DNA of 64,000 nucleotides, taken from assembly GCA_963575745.1 (NCBI GenBank), contig CAUYUJ010014615.1:510365-574364 (forward strand), in the 5' to 3' direction. Below the pieces are notes generated by a model. That model ran no database searches, had not been told where the DNA came from, and worked only from the letters and a program-made list of their open reading frames with translations. This document shows positions 1 to 11,629 of the stretch, piece by piece (positions within the stretch are counted from its first letter, which is position 1; each line of letters starts with the position of its first letter). This DNA is from Prorocentrum cordatum. Lineage: Eukaryota > Sar > Dinophyceae > Prorocentrales > Prorocentraceae. The position numbers and the translations under genes were made by a program.

Positions 1-106
1 CTGTGATCACCAGCGCCGACGGGCTTCTCCCTGCGCCTGCTCATGTTCCCTCTCGTTTTCGTGTCCTCCTCCCTGCCTCCTCCCCCTCCACGCCGCATCC
101 TCGTCT

Positions 107-391
107 TCCTCGTCCTCGTCCGCGTCCTCGTCCTCCTCCTCCTCCTCCTCCTCCTCCTCCTCCTCCTCCTCCTCCTCCTCCTCCTCCTGTTTTCGCCTCC
201 TCCTCTTGGCACTTTTCCTCCCAGGCTCCTCCTCAGGGTCCTCCTCCTCATCCCCCACCTCAGTCTCCTCATCCGCCGCCTCCTCCTCTGTCGGCGTGTG
301 GAAGACGCTGTTCTGTTTGACTCGTCGTCGTCGTCGTCGTCGTCGTCGTGGTCGTCGTGGTCGTCGTCGTCGTCGTCATCGTCGTCGTCGC
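107..391. repeat. (TCC)n followed by (GTC)n microsatellites
   Basis: A nearly pure TCC run (about 107-188) is followed after interrupted TCC-like sequence by a GTC run (about 322-391). All long ORFs over this stretch are low-complexity homopeptides and are not genes. The rest of 1-530 is GC-rich sequence in which I see no gene. Confidence 0.95.
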
Positions 392-559
392 GTTTGCCCG
401 CGTTTGACCTCCCTTTCCCTGGGCCCGTCGCCGCTCCCCTTCCTTTCACTGGCCCCCCCTCGTCGCCGCTCCCCCCCTTGTTCTGGGCCCTCCTCCTCAA
501 GCGAGCCAGCCAACGCGAAACCAAACCGAAATTAAGGAACTTCGTAGTTGAGCCAGAGG

Positions 560-1235
560 GAAGCCCCTTCCCTTTGATCCCTTTCCCCGCCAGGGGGGGA
601 GGGGGGGGTCCGGGGGGGGGGAGGGGTCCCGGGGGGGGTCACAGGGTCAGAATACCATCCTCCCAGGGGGGTCTTGGGGCCGAAAAAAAAAAGCAAGACA
701 GCCCAAAATGCCCCCACGACGGTCCAAGAGGCCCACCGGCATCGCCGAACAATTGGTCCAAGACGCCAAAGATGGCCTCCTGACAGCCCAAGCTGCTTCC
801 AAGACGCTCGAAGGGACCTCCAAGAGCACACCAAGAAGGCCCCGTCGGCTTCCCGACGCCCCCAGACGGCCCAAGACGGCCCAAGATGCCCCCAAGATCG
901 GCACAAGAGGCCCCCAAGAGGCCTCCAAGACGGCTCCAAAACGACCCTAGAGGGCCACAAGACGGCCTTCCAGATGGCCCAAAAGGCCACCAAAACGGCT
1001 CCAAGAGGGTGCCAGCACGACCCCCGAACGAACATGTCGAGCCCTCGGCCCCGAGAAGCTCCCAGGAGGCCCCAAGAGGACCCAAAGACGCCCCCACGAG
1101 GCCCCAAGAGGCCCCCAAGAGGCCCCCAGGAAGAAGCCCGAAGGGACCCCCAAGAGGCCCCAAAAGGCCGCCAAGATGCTCCCAAAAGGCTCCAAAACTG
1201 CCCCCCAGAGGCCTACGAGCGCGCTCCGAAGAGGC
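560..1235 (+). repeat. CCAAGA ~11-nt degenerate array, locus 1
   Basis: After a G-run-rich leader containing CCCCTTCCCTTTGAT (about 563-577), units of 10-12 nt of the type CCCAAGACGGC or CCCCAAGAGGC repeat from about 700 to 1220. Unit length is not a multiple of three, so all frames give similar Pro/Arg/Lys-rich peptides without conserved domains. The same leader is seen at 38.23 kb ahead of another array. Confidence 0.85.
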
Positions 1236-1245
1236 CCCACGAAGC

Positions 1246-1782
1246 ATCGCTGAGGACTCTGGCCCACGTCAGCGTCGTCGTCGCCGCCGACGCCGCCGTC
1301 GTGGTCGTCGTCCCCCTTCCGGGTCGGCGGCACCGGCCGTAAGGCCTTCCCAATCCAGACGGGGGTAGGTCAGAGATCTCCGAAGGCTGCCGGGTCTGGA
1401 GGATGCATCCAGCGCCGCGGCCGCTTCGGAACAGTCTGGAACGCTCCCGACGGATTCCTCCTCGCCCCGAGCCTGCCTGGCTCGAGGACGGGCCCGCCCC
1501 CGTGAAGAATCAATGCGCTCCGTTGCCAAATCGGTTTTGCACTGGGACCTTCCTCGATCCATGGATCTTGCGCCAACGTGCCAGATCCGATGCATGGACT
1601 CCTAGTCAGCGTTAGGGCGTGCCCGACTGGTCGGCGGCGAAATCCGAACCTCGCCGATCAACGACTCAGGCAACTCGACGGGCGGCGGGGGTTAGGGCTC
1701 GGATTTGTCGCTGAAAGCATGGCGAACATTGAACCCTACCCCCGGCCTCACATCGACTTAAGAGAATCGATGGTTGGTAGGG
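1246..1782. other. GC-rich intergenic sequence with D-type palindromic repeat
   Basis: No gene is seen. The right part (about 1640-1782) carries GAACCCTACCCCC and, ~40 nt on, GGTAGGGTT. These are the two arms of a hairpin found in cleaner form at 42558-42621. Element A1 is inserted just at the right arm. Confidence 0.55.
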
Positions 1783-1943
1783 TTAGGTCGGGCATGTCCT
1801 CCTACAGGCGGGTTTTGGACGACAAATAAGAGGTACCTCAAAAATGTGCAAACATTGCCAAATCGTATAAAAAAAAACAATCCCCAGACTATGTTTTGAC
1901 GGTTTGGGAATGTTCCTCCTGTAGAGGGACGTGCCCGATTTCA
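1783..1943 (+). mobile_element. Family A TIR element, copy A1
   Basis: It starts TTAGGTCGGGC and ends GCCCGATTTCA, with inner inverted motifs CTACAGG and CCTGTAG and an A-rich centre. Flanks TGGTAGGG (1775-1782) and TGGCAGGA (1944-1951) match at 6 of 8 positions with transitions only, as expected for a decayed 8-bp target-site duplication. It is non-coding and about 161 bp long. Confidence 0.85.
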
Positions 1944-1951
1944 TGGCAGGA

Positions 1952-2710
1952 CGAGGATGCCACCCAACTGACAACCCCATCCCCCGCGCCAGCGCGGCCG
2001 CTGCAGCCCCTGGGGCGCGTGGGCCACTGCGTTCCCGGATGGGCGCGGGGCGGACGAAGCCTGGCGGACGCCCCGCGGCGGCGGAGGGGGGCGGGGGCCA
2101 AGAGGGGGCGCGCTGGCTTGGAGGGGAGGAGGCACGGAGAGAAGGAAGGGGAAGAGGACCGAGACAGGAGTCTTCTCCCTCTTGCGCCCTCTCCTGGACG
2201 AGCCAGGGGGCGCCGATGCAGCAGCGACGTCCTCTGCAGGAGGGTCGATGCACGAACTGCCATTTTCCTTGATGCGTGTCTCCCCCCACGCGCACGTTGC
2301 AGGATACTCGGAAGCGAAACGAGGACAGGATGAGAGGAGGAGGAGCAGGAGAAGGGAGAGGAGGAGCAGGAATAGCGCGCTCGCCAAGAGGGGGGGAGCA
2401 CGGAGGCGGAGGTCCAGATGACACGCCGGGTGCGCCCTGCCGAGAGGACACTCTGCTCAGCGCCGCGACGCACCTGGGAACTCTCACACATGTGAAAGCC
2501 TATCAGATTGTGATACACGCAGTTCTCCAGCAATTGTGTGATGAGGCGCATCGTTGTCTAAAGCCATTCAGGGCTCATTCGGTGAAGTGTCCTGGTGGGG
2601 ATAAGTTTCTGAGATCTCGCCCAGGGTAGGCGTTTATGTCTCTCGGGGCAACTTTGACATGCTGACTCTAGCGCCGTGCATCATGACACACATCCGCCAC
2701 CGTGCCCCCT
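1952..2710. other. Gene-free GC-rich stretch
   Basis: There are overlapping ORFs in all frames but none with recognisable domain content. Composition is Arg/Ser/Gly-rich and typical of chance ORFs in GC-rich DNA. Nothing else is seen. Confidence 0.6.
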
Positions 2711-2718
2711 GGCACGTT

Positions 2719-2772
2719 GAGAGGAGGAGGAGGAGGAGGCGGAGGAGGAGGAGGCGGAGGAGGAGGAGACTG
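2719..2772. repeat. (GGA)n tract
   Basis: Interrupted GGA/GGC trinucleotides form a short purine-rich tract. Confidence 0.85.
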
Positions 2773-2834
2773 CCTGGCAGGGTGTCTGTAATCTTCTAAG
2801 GGGCCCCCCTACTAGGGAAGCGCCTAGCTGCGTG

Positions 2835-3390
2835 CACCGCCCCCTCTTCCCGAGGCCCTGTCGGCGCCCAGACACGTCCCAGGCGCTTCCCAAGGCGTCC
2901 AAGATGCCCAGGATGGCTTCCAAGACGGACCTGGGAGGCCACCACAGCCGCCAAGATGGCCGAAGAGCGATCCGAGACGGCCCAAGAGGTCACAAAGAAG
3001 CCTCTAGAGCGCTCCAAGAGGATTCCCAAGAGGGCCCAAAGAAGCAACAATCATGGATTATCACTATGTTTGACCATGGCTGTTTCACCTTATCGCCTTT
3101 TTCGATCTCCCGAAGGTCCAAAACGGCCCCAGGGGCCCCCAAAACCCAAGAAGGCCCAAGAGGCCCTCAAGTGGATCCGAGGATGACCCAAGATGCACAC
3201 AAGACAGCCAAAGAGAGCCCTGAGACGGCCCCAAGAGGAGCCTAAGAGGGGGAACACAAATCGATAATGCCAGCCTTCCGCCCGAAGAGGCCCCCAGGAG
3301 ACCCCAAGAGGGCTCTAAGGAGCCCCAAGAGCCCGGCCTCCAAGAGGCCCCCAGACGGCCCCCATGGGCCTCAACACTGCTCCCCGAGAG
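2835..3390 (+). repeat. CCAAGA ~11-nt degenerate array, locus 2
   Basis: Units like CCAAGATGGCC and CCCAAGAGGCC repeat along the stretch. They are interrupted at about 3045-3115 by an AT-richer spacer (TTTGACCATGG... to ...CGCCTTTTTCG) that resembles spacers inside the arrays at 10.5-10.95 kb and 38.55 kb. No conserved protein is encoded. Confidence 0.8.
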
Positions 3391-3414
3391 GGTTACCACG
3401 GTACCTCAACGAGC

Positions 3415-3431
3415 ATCAGCACCAGCATCAT

Positions 3432-3462
<31 letters not shown>

Positions 3463-3689
3463 AGCAGCATCACCATCATCATCATCACAACCATCATCAT
3501 CATCATCATCATAATCATCATCACCACCACCACCACCATCACCATCACCACCATCATCATCATCATCAGCAGCAGCAGCACCACCACCATCATCATAATA
3601 AGCATCATCATCAGCATCATCATCACCATCATCATCGTCTTCATCATTACCATCACCACCAACACCACCACCACCACCCCCACTACCTG

Positions 3690-3723
<34 letters not shown>

Positions 3724-4012
3724 AGCACCAGCATCAGCATCAGCATCTTCATCATCGTCATCGTCATCCTCATCATCAGCATCCTCATCACCACCATCAT
3801 CATCCTCATCACCATCACCATCACCATCACCATCACCATCGTCATCACCCTCGTCACCAGTATCACCATCATAATCATCATCATCATAATCATCATCATC
3901 ATCATCCTCGTCATCATCATCATCAATCATCAAAATCATCATCATCATCTTCATTACCATCACCATCACCATCACCATCACCGTCCTCGTCATCATCCTC
4001 ATCATTATTGTT
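3415..4012. repeat. (CAT/CAC/CAG)n microsatellite, ~600 bp
   Basis: Long imperfect CAT array with CAC and CAG blocks. The poly-His, poly-Ile/Thr and poly-Met ORFs over it are artefacts of the repeat. It is followed by about 130 bp of sequence related to the end of repeat P (GGGATTTATGTGTTGAATGG region). Confidence 0.95.
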
Positions 4013-4194
4013 ACCATGAGGCTCAGCCCTTGCAAATACGGCCTCCGGTGCCCCCTCGAAGGCGAGCCGCCGAGCACGCTGGGCTGGCACGGTGGCGGGA
4101 CTTGCCGCAAAGAACAAGTCAATGTACCGAGGGTGTGGGATTTATGTGTTGAATGGCACGCGGGCAGACAAGAGCGGACCGTCTTGAAATGATC

Positions 4195-4380
4195 AATGTT
4201 CCTGTTGCTGTTGAAGTTGATGTTAAAGTTGTAGTTGTAGTTGTAGTTGTTGTTGTTGTTGATGTGGTTGTTGCTGCTGTTGGCGGTGGCGGTGGCGTTG
4301 TTATCGTCGTTGTTGTTGTTGTTGATGAGTCGAATGTTGATGTTGATGTTGATGTTGTTGTTATTGTTGTTGTTGCTTCT
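4195..4380. repeat. (GTT)n microsatellite
   Basis: Imperfect GTT/GAT/GCT array directly preceding copy P1 of the dispersed repeat. It is the reverse complement of the AAC arrays that flank copies P3 and P4. Confidence 0.9.
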
Positions 4381-4394
4381 AAGTTCTTATTTCT

Positions 4395-5095
4395 CAAGAA
4401 CATTGATTGTTGATCCCCCCTGCGCGGTAACCTTTGCATTTTTTTCCATGAAAATGCTTATCCCGGGGCTCGCACCGTTTTTTAAACAGGGAAAATGAAG
4501 TGTCACCAAACTGCGCCCCAGGCCCCAGGTTTACAACAACGACGGTTCTCGCCGGATGCTTCCTCACCATGTATTCCCAAGTCGCGCTCTCGCGCGGGGG
4601 GACGTCACAGTTTACACAAGAATCGCACTCTCGCGTGGGACGTCCTTTCAGTGTTCTCAGCCGCCGCGCCCTCGCCACTCAGGAACCACGCTCTCCTTGT
4701 GGATTCTCCACGACTTATTCGGGAATCGCGCTATCGCTCGAGACTTCCTCGCGATTCATGCAGGACTCACGCTTTAGCAAACCGACCTGGCCGTCTGGGC
4801 CCGCCTTCCCGACCCGCCCGTTAGGGTCTACCCGCCCGATCTGCCCGTCTGGTTCTGCTCCTAGCCCCCCTCCTGCTATTCTCTCTCGTGCTCTATCCGC
4901 CTCCCTCCCCCTTGTCCCTTTCTTCCATCCATCCTCTCTTCAGGGGCTGCACGAAACTCACGTTGCAGGTAAATAAGATATACCCTTAAGGGGGTACGCT
5001 CGAAGACGAAAAGAGCGGGTATCGAGGGTTGGGAATATACGTGGTGAACGGCAAGCGGGCAGATAAGAACGAACAATATTAAAACGATTGGTGTT
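4395..5095 (+). repeat. Dispersed repeat P, copy P1 (~700 bp)
   Basis: It begins at GATTGTTGATCCCCC and contains several internal degenerate units of the form AATCGCGCTCTCGCG-GGGACGTCC. It ends with CGGGTATCGAGGGTTGGG and AGATAAGAACGAACAAT. Homologues lie at 5380-6170 and, inverted, at 36505-37195 and 61757-62335. It is flanked on both sides by GTT-type microsatellites. No ORF is conserved between copies, so it is treated as non-coding. Confidence 0.8.
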
Positions 5096-5098
5096 GGT

Positions 5099-5255
5099 AT
5101 TGCTGATGCTATTGTTGTTGTTGCTGTTGCTGCTGCTGCTGGTGTTGCTGTTGTTGGTGTTGTGAGTGTTGTGATTGGTGTTGGTGTAGTTGTAGTTGAT
5201 TTTGTTGTTGCTGTTGTTGTTGTTGCTGGTGTTGTTGCTGTTGTTGTTGTTGGAG
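5099..5255. repeat. (TTG)n microsatellite
   Basis: Imperfect GTT/GCT/GGT array on the far side of P1, completing the symmetrical microsatellite flanks. Confidence 0.9.
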
Positions 5256-5379
5256 GGCCGGTTTGGGCAGTACCCCGAAACGCTCGAGCGTGAGCTTCAA
5301 GTACAAAGGGAATGCGGCCAGGGCCGAGGCGAGAGCGCCAAGGGACCTGTAGGGGGTCAGCCGCAATAATTTGTTAACG

Positions 5380-6170
5380 AATGAACACTCTACAAGAACA
5401 GCATCAACGGTTCTCGCCGGACACTTCCTCACGGTGTATTCCCAAGTCGCGCTCTCGCGCGGGACGTCGTCGCAATGAAACAAGGAATCCCGCTCCCGCG
5501 TGGGACCTCCCTCCAGTCTTTTGAAGCGCCGCGCCCTCGACACTCAGGGATCACGCTCTTGCTGTGGGCGTCCTCGCGATTTACGTGGGAATCGCGCTAC
5601 CGCTCGAGAATTCCCCGCGATACATGCAAGCGTAACAGCTTAGCGATCCGCCCGCTCGACGCAGCGGATGTCTGGGCCTGCCCGCCCGACCCGCTGGTTA
5701 TGAGGTCCGCCCGCCCGACCCGTCCGTCCAGCTCTGCCGCTTGCCTTCCTGCTCCTAACCCCCCCTCCATAAGCTCGTTCGTGTTCCATCCTTCTCCCTC
5801 CCCTTTGCCCCTTCCCTCCGGGACTGGGCGGGCTCACTCTTCCAGCAGGCCCAGCCCCTGCCCTGGTCCTCCTCCTTTTGCCTCTTACGGGGTGGAGTCC
5901 TAGCGACTCCCTGCTCCGACGGGCGACGAAAGTGGTACAATTGCGCCACCCCGCCTGAGCACACAGCAAGCTCGGGCACGGACCAGAACCCAAGCCAAGC
6001 CGACGTTGCGCGCGCTCTTCCTCTGTTTTTAGGGGCTACGCAAAATGCTCGTGACAGGTAGGGAAGATCCTTCCCAAAAGGGGCACAATCGAACACGAAG
6101 CGGGCGGGTATCAGCTAGTGACACGCAAGCACATCAGAGCGAACAATCTTACAATGATTGAATTGCAACC
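5380..6170 (+). repeat. Dispersed repeat P, copy P2
   Basis: It shares with P1 the segment GGTTCTCGCCGGA, TATTCCCAAGTCGCGCTCTC and the following CGCGAGGGAC-type units, then a pyrimidine-rich middle. Its end (6105-6160: CGGGTATCAGC, AGAGCGAACAATCTTA) corresponds to the P1 end. Unlike P1, P3 and P4 it has no clear microsatellite on its right. Confidence 0.7.
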
Positions 6171-7040
6171 AATCATAATTATTGGACCCCCATATCCGCC
6201 CGGGCGCTCTCGACACGGCGGTGGCTGCATTTCCTTTGAAATTGAAGCTCACGCTCGAGCGTTTCGGGGTGCCGCCCACACCGGCCCCCCAACAACAACG
6301 ACGTTCCCGTGCGATTGAGAGCCCGAGATTCAGGAAGGGCGCTCTCGCATGAGACTTCCTCGCACTCTAGCACCACATGGGAGTCCTTCAGAGCAGACTT
6401 GCCGCTACTTGCGGGTGCCAGACCATATCAAAAGCCCGACGGAGACGCCATATAGACCGCCGCCGGATAGGTAGTCTACGCCCAAGAACCAGCTCGACAC
6501 CCAAGAAGTCCGTATCGTTTGGCCATGGGTGGCCTCGGTTCGCCTGGGAAGGCGACCGAACTTCTTACAATAATCAGTTGTCCATGTGTCCGCTTGCTAT
6601 CTGACTGACGACGGCAAAAGGAGGGAGAGCGCGGGCAACAGCGCGCGCGCGCGTCCTTTTCCTATTCACCTCGTGAGCCACGAAACCTCGAAGCGCGATG
6701 CCCTCCTCATCATCTTTCTTCGGGAGGACGAAGGAGGGAAGGCAGGAGTGGAGAGGGGAAGGCCCGGAATGGTCCCACGGGGCCGCCCCACAAAACCCAA
6801 AGCGGGGTAAAACACATGAGGAAAATGACAAAAACCGGGGAAGGGGTAGGAGCGGGGAAGCAGCAAGGCGCGGCACCGCGAACTCCTGGAAACCCACGAT
6901 GTCTGGGCACTTCCACTGAGCCCCCCCGCGGGGCCCCAAAACTCTCGGGCTCCACCCATCCCCAACTCCACCTTCTCGCTTTTCTCTGCCCCATGTGTCC
7001 ACTCCTGAGCCGCCAACTCTTCCGCCTGCTTTTCCTCATC
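6171..7040. other. Gene-free stretch
   Basis: GC-balanced sequence with overlapping ORFs in all frames and no recognisable domain. I see no gene, repeat copy or RNA in it. Confidence 0.5.
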
Positions 7041-7049
7041 ATTATCGTG

Positions 7050-7310
7050 CTCGCTCTCCTCCTCCTCCTCCTCCTCCTCCTCCTCCTCCTCCTCCTCTTC
7101 TTATTTTTATTATTCGTCTTCTTCTGCTTCTTATTATTCTTATTCGTAATATTATCAGTATTCTTATTATTACTATTATTACTGTTATTAGTATTATTGT
7201 TATTATTCCTCTTATTATTAATCTTCTTACTTAGTATTATTTGTTTGTCCTCCTCCTCCTCCTCCTCCTCCTCCTCCTCCTCCTCCTCCTCCTCCATCCT
7301 CCTCTTCCTC
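7050..7310. repeat. TCC / TTA-TTC / TCC microsatellite
   Basis: A (TCC)n block (7050-7100) grades into a TTA/TTC-rich block (7100-7235) and returns to (TCC)n (7240-7305). Confidence 0.9.
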
Positions 7311-7840
7311 CTTTCCTCTTGCTGGCACGTCGCTGACGCGGCCTCGTCTTTCTGCTAGCACTGATACTGTTATCCCCCCCTCCTCCTTTACATCCCCTCA
7401 CCCCCCATCCCCACCCCCACTGGCACGACCCCAGGCGCCGGCACAGACCGAACTGGCATCCTTGACTCGCGGCAGCCTTGCCGCGTGACAGCACTGGTTC
7501 GCAACAGCCGGACCCGCATACCTCTGGGCACCGCACCCCGCGACGGCGCGACGCGAGACGACCTCCGCGCCATTGCGCCCCACCGCCGCTCCACTGGAGG
7601 AGGGCAGCCGCTCTGGCCCAGACCGCGACGCGCGAAGCACGACTATCTTCGGGCCCCCGCAGGCGACCCAGGCAACCCTGACTCGGCGAGCCCAGGAGGA
7701 TTGCAGAGGGGGCGGGCCTTCGCAGAAGGCTTCAAAGGCCACCGGCCTTGTGAGAAACTGCCTGAGTCTCCTTCGAGGCCACGGCAGGCTTCTCCGCAAG
7801 CCGGAAGGCGTTCTCTCAGAAGCCCCGCCGCCATCTGCTG
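7311..7840. other. GC-rich stretch with CCTTCTCAGAAGG-like motifs
   Basis: No gene is seen. From about 7690 to 7830 short imperfect palindromes (GCCTTCGCAGAAGGC, TTCTCTCAGAAGCC) recur. The same motif family recurs at 22640-22810, including the sequence GGCGGGCCTTCGCAGAAGGC in opposite orientation. Confidence 0.5.
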
Positions 7841-7842
7841 CG

Positions 7843-7851
7843 ACGACGACC

Positions 7852-7922
<71 letters not shown>

Positions 7923-7941
7923 GACGACCACGACCACGACC

Positions 7942-8005
<64 letters not shown>
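7843..8005. repeat. (GACCAC)n then (GAC)n microsatellite
   Basis: A hexamer array of CACGAC (about 7847-7942) passes into a perfect GAC trinucleotide array (about 7943-8003). The Asp/His, Thr and Val homopeptide ORFs are repeat artefacts. Confidence 0.95.
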
Positions 8006-8690
8006 CGACCGCAGCGGCGGCGGCAGCTGCGACCATGGCTGCGAGTGCGAGAACGAGCGGGGGGCGCGGCGCCTGCGAGCGGAGGGCAGGCGCCGTAGGC
8101 GAGCAGGCCGAGCAGGAGGGGGGCGGCGGGCGGGCCCCGCCGGGCCCTCATGAGAGGCCCTGAGCCGGCCGGCGGCTGCCGCCGTCGCCCTCGCGGCGCA
8201 GCAGCGGGCTGGCTGGGAGCCTCTCGAGACCGCCCCCCAGAGCCCGACCCCGAGCCGCACTCCGCCCAAAGGCGCTTCCCGCGGGCCCGCGGTTTCCGTC
8301 GCCCTGCCGGTCATCGCCGCTGGCGCCTCAGGAGGAAACCTCTCGTCCTGCGCAGGTAGCGTGTCGTGGCGGCGGCCCCGGCGACACGCTACAGTCAAGC
8401 CACTACCAGAAGGAGCGCTAAACAAGAAATGAAGCCCGTGTTGAGCCCCCCACGGCACCTGGAAGCACAAGGAGCGCCAGCGAGCCCCTGCCGAACCCGA
8501 ACAGCTCCTTATGCTCTGCATGCTCTGCAAGCGGATAGGGTGTCGCTCCGCTCCGCGGGACGGGAGGCTGCGAAAAGTTCGGGACGTTGACGCTTGGAGA
8601 CTGGGACGTGCTTAGCGTGTCGCACAGAAGCGTGGTGGCCCATAACTGGCGGCGCCAAACGATGAGCAAAAGTTCCCAACCGTACGTCCT
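8006..8690. other. Gene-free GC-rich stretch
   Basis: No gene is seen. A small hairpin with arms TAGCGTGTCG and CGACACGCTA lies at about 8355-8393. Confidence 0.5.
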
Positions 8691-8699
8691 ACGCGGATA

Positions 8700-9475
8700 C
8701 CTCTATAATAAATACATGAATGTGTATGAACAGTTGCATGCGTACGTACATGTATGCAAATAGGTGAGGTAGCAATGTGCAGATATCAATGTTTACGTAT
8801 CGATGTGTGTATGTATGGATGTATGTAAGTATGTATTGTTTATGTGTGTATGTATGTATGTATGTGTGGTTGCATGTAGGTATGTATGTATGTATGCGTG
8901 TGTACATGTGTATATATACACATAAGTAGATACAGGCATACATACATACATACATACATACATACATACATACATACATGCATGCATACATAAAAAAATA
9001 TTTACGTACACACATACATACATACATACATACATACATACATACATACATACATACATACATGCATGCATACATGCATGCATGCATGCATGCATGCATG
9101 CATACCTACATACCTTACAATGCATCACATCACGCTACCTTCCATTGCAATACAACGCATTACATTACATTCCATTACATTACAATATATTATAATACCT
9201 TACAGCGCATTACACTGCAATTCATTAAATTACATTACATTACATGCATACACTACATGCATACATGCATACACACATACACACACATACATACATCCAT
9301 GCATACATCCATACATACATACACAAACATGTCTGCAGACATACATGCATGCGTACATACAAACATTCATACACAAAAGTGTTTACGTGTGTATCATGAA
9401 CTCATGTATATGTATATGTATAGCCATGGCATGTCAATGCATATCCAGATGTATCCATGTATACTGCGAAGCATG
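8700..9475. repeat. Strand-switching (GTAT)n / (CATA)n tetranucleotide tract
   Basis: (GTAT/TATG)n occupies about 8805-8905 and (CATA)n about 8936-9110, so the two halves are reverse complements and can pair. CATTA-type pentamers (9120-9250) and further CATA follow. Cys/Met/Tyr- and His/Thr-repeat ORFs here are artefacts. Confidence 0.9.
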
Positions 9476-9960
9476 TAGAAGGCCACGAAAACTGCCAGCC
9501 CCGAGCCAGCCAACACGCGTGCGACTTGATATGGATCCGCGCGAGCCCACGCGCTCTACCTTGACACTGGGAGGAGCACTGGGAGGACAAAAAATACCAA
9601 TGCGGCTGCCCAAGGGTGCGATCTGGCCAGGATTTCGGGGCAAATCCGGACGTGGCGACGAGGGCCCCCCCCAGAGTCACACAACGACGAGCATGAGGGC
9701 AGGATGCTGGCATCGATACTGGTACCATCTCCGCGAAACACTGCAACAATCGTGAGAGGCACGTCAAACGCGCGTTAATGCGAAACACGGCTTCTAATTA
9801 CTATACATATATATATACTCACATATATACTAAAATCATCGTGCGTTTCGTGCGCGCTCAAGTTCTAGCTAGGCTTGATGGGCTAAATCACGGAATATCA
9901 TTCCTGCGCAAACCTCGGAACCGTATAGGAGGGGAACTGCGGAAACGCGGAAAGTATTAA
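9476..9960. other. Gene-free stretch
   Basis: Mixed-composition sequence with no convincing ORF and no repeat copy recognised elsewhere in the window. Confidence 0.5.
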
Positions 9961-10470
9961 TTTCCGTGAGGTTTTCAACGATTTGAGGCCCTCAAAGGCT
10001 TCCTGGTTTCTTTTCTGGGAGCTCAGGGGGCCCTTAATTGTGGTCTGTTGTGCAAGAGTAGACAGGGGGCGAACCTGAAAAAAAAGGAATTGTGGATTCT
10101 CATTTGTTTCAAGTTGCCGTGCCTGGGTTGTGGGTTAGAAGCTTTCTGGTTACAGGCCACGGTCCGTTCGAATGCCTCTCGGGATCTGCGTGCAAAAACA
10201 AGTAGGTGGTGAGTTTGAAATAAAAAGAAATTAATTGTTTCAACTCATGGGGTCATGAGATCTCGATTTCTGCTGTTGTTTCAAGGGCAGCCGAAAGGAC
10301 GCGAAGACGATCAAAGAGAGTGCCAAGACAGCGTCAGAGAGTTCAACCATTTTCCCGAAACATATTTGCATGTGACTCCGAAGTCTTGATGGGGCTCGAG
10401 GAAGATGATAGGGAGGAGTCCCAACTTGAAAAAAAAGGAATCTCTGGAATTCCTTCTTTTTCTTCCCAAG
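9961..10470. repeat. Degenerate triplicated module
   Basis: Three related A-rich motifs occur at about 10050-10110, 10195-10245 and 10400-10455. Each combines a GTAG(A/G)-like start, GGGRG, then CTTGAAAAAAAAGGAAT or similar. They precede a reverse-oriented CCAAGA array. No gene is seen. Confidence 0.5.
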
Positions 10471-10479
10471 TTCCTCGGT

Positions 10480-11150
10480 CTTAGAGCGTCGGAAGCGGGA
10501 AAACGTGAGAAGGCGAAAAACGTCGACAAAAACCATTGGACATCAACGACTTTACCCTTCACAGGCTCTCTCGGGACGGCTCTCGGGCTATTTTGGGGGC
10601 CTCGCCGGGGCTTTTTGGGGGGCATCTCAAAGGTCTGGGGTGTTTGGAGGTCTCTGAGGGATTCCGGAGTCCTCTCGGAGGTCTCTGGAGGCCTCCTGCT
10701 TGGGCCTGTTCTGGAGAGGTCTGGAGCTGTCCTGGGCGCCTCTTCGGCAGTCTTGGGGCAGTCTTGGCCCGTCTTGGGACCGTCTTGGGGGCCTCTTGGG
10801 CGGTCTTGGGGCCGTCTTGGGGGCCTCTTGGACGGTCTTGGGGCGGTCTTGGGGGCCTCTTCGGCCGTGTTGGAGCGTTGTAAGCATGAAATGGTGAGAA
10901 GGCCAAAAACCTTGAACAAAAAAATCATGAAACTCAACGTCCAGGCGCTCTCGGGAGGCCTCTCGGAGCTCTCTTGAGGTCTCTTGGAGGCCTCCTGGGA
11001 GCCTGGAGAGCCGCCCGAAAGCTATCCTGGGTTGCTTGGGAGCGTCTTGGGCCTGTCTTGTACGTTCTGGGCGCTTCTTGGTGCCGTCTTGGGCTACCTT
11101 TGGGCATTTGGGGGGCTCCGTGGGAGGCCAGAAGCGCGGTACCGGAGCGT
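10480..11150 (-). repeat. CCAAGA ~11-nt degenerate array, locus 3 (inverted)
   Basis: On the plus strand the units read GTCTTGGGGGCC and CCTCTTGGG. Two AT-richer spacers (about 10485-10560 and 10880-10950) match the spacers of the arrays at 3.05 and 38.55 kb on the opposite strand (GCCTTCTCAC). No coding content is recognised. Confidence 0.8.
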
Positions 11151-11212
11151 AACCCATATGTGATCGAGGTGGAGGACGCCCCGGGAGGGGCCTGGCCTAT
11201 TTGTTTATATCA

Positions 11213-11351
11213 TACATATACATACATACATACATACATACATACATACATACATACATACATACATACATACATACATACATACATACATACATACATA
11301 CATACATACATACATACATACATACATACATACATACATACATACATACAT
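11213..11351. repeat. Perfect (CATA)n array, ~137 bp
   Basis: More than 30 uninterrupted CATA tetranucleotides, followed by a short GA run. Confidence 0.98.
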
Positions 11352-11524
11352 AGAGAGAGATATGTGTGTGCGTCGCGTGTTTCACATGACTTTCCTAGAC
11401 GAGACAAGAGGCCTAGCGGCTGCGTCGCTCTGCTGTTCAAATGGCATGGAGTGATAGAAGCCCACCCTTCTGCAGTCGCCCATGATGTGCCTGTTTTACA
11501 CCACCACCACCACCATCAATTGGA

Positions 11525-11625
11525 GGGGGGAAGGAGGCGGAGGACGAGGAGGAGGACGAGGAGGAGGGCGAGGAGGAGGAGGAGGGCGAGGAGGAGGAGG
11601 AGGAGGAGGAGGAGGAGGAGGAGCA
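11525..11625. repeat. (GGA)n purine tract
   Basis: Interrupted GGA/GGC trinucleotides. Confidence 0.9.
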
Positions 11626-11629
11626 GGAC

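Noticed and set aside
3267-4152. Long poly-His, poly-Ile/Thr and poly-Asp ORFs.
   Set aside because: They are translations of a CAT/CAC/CAG microsatellite; every frame is open because the repeat lacks stops.
4395-5095. Repeat P as a tRNA-derived SINE.
   Set aside because: No clear A and B boxes in correct order on either strand, and the internal CGCG-rich units do not resemble a SINE body.
10160-10180. GTTCGAATGCC as a possible tRNA B box.
   Set aside because: No A box, acceptor stem or anticodon stem can be placed at the right distances.
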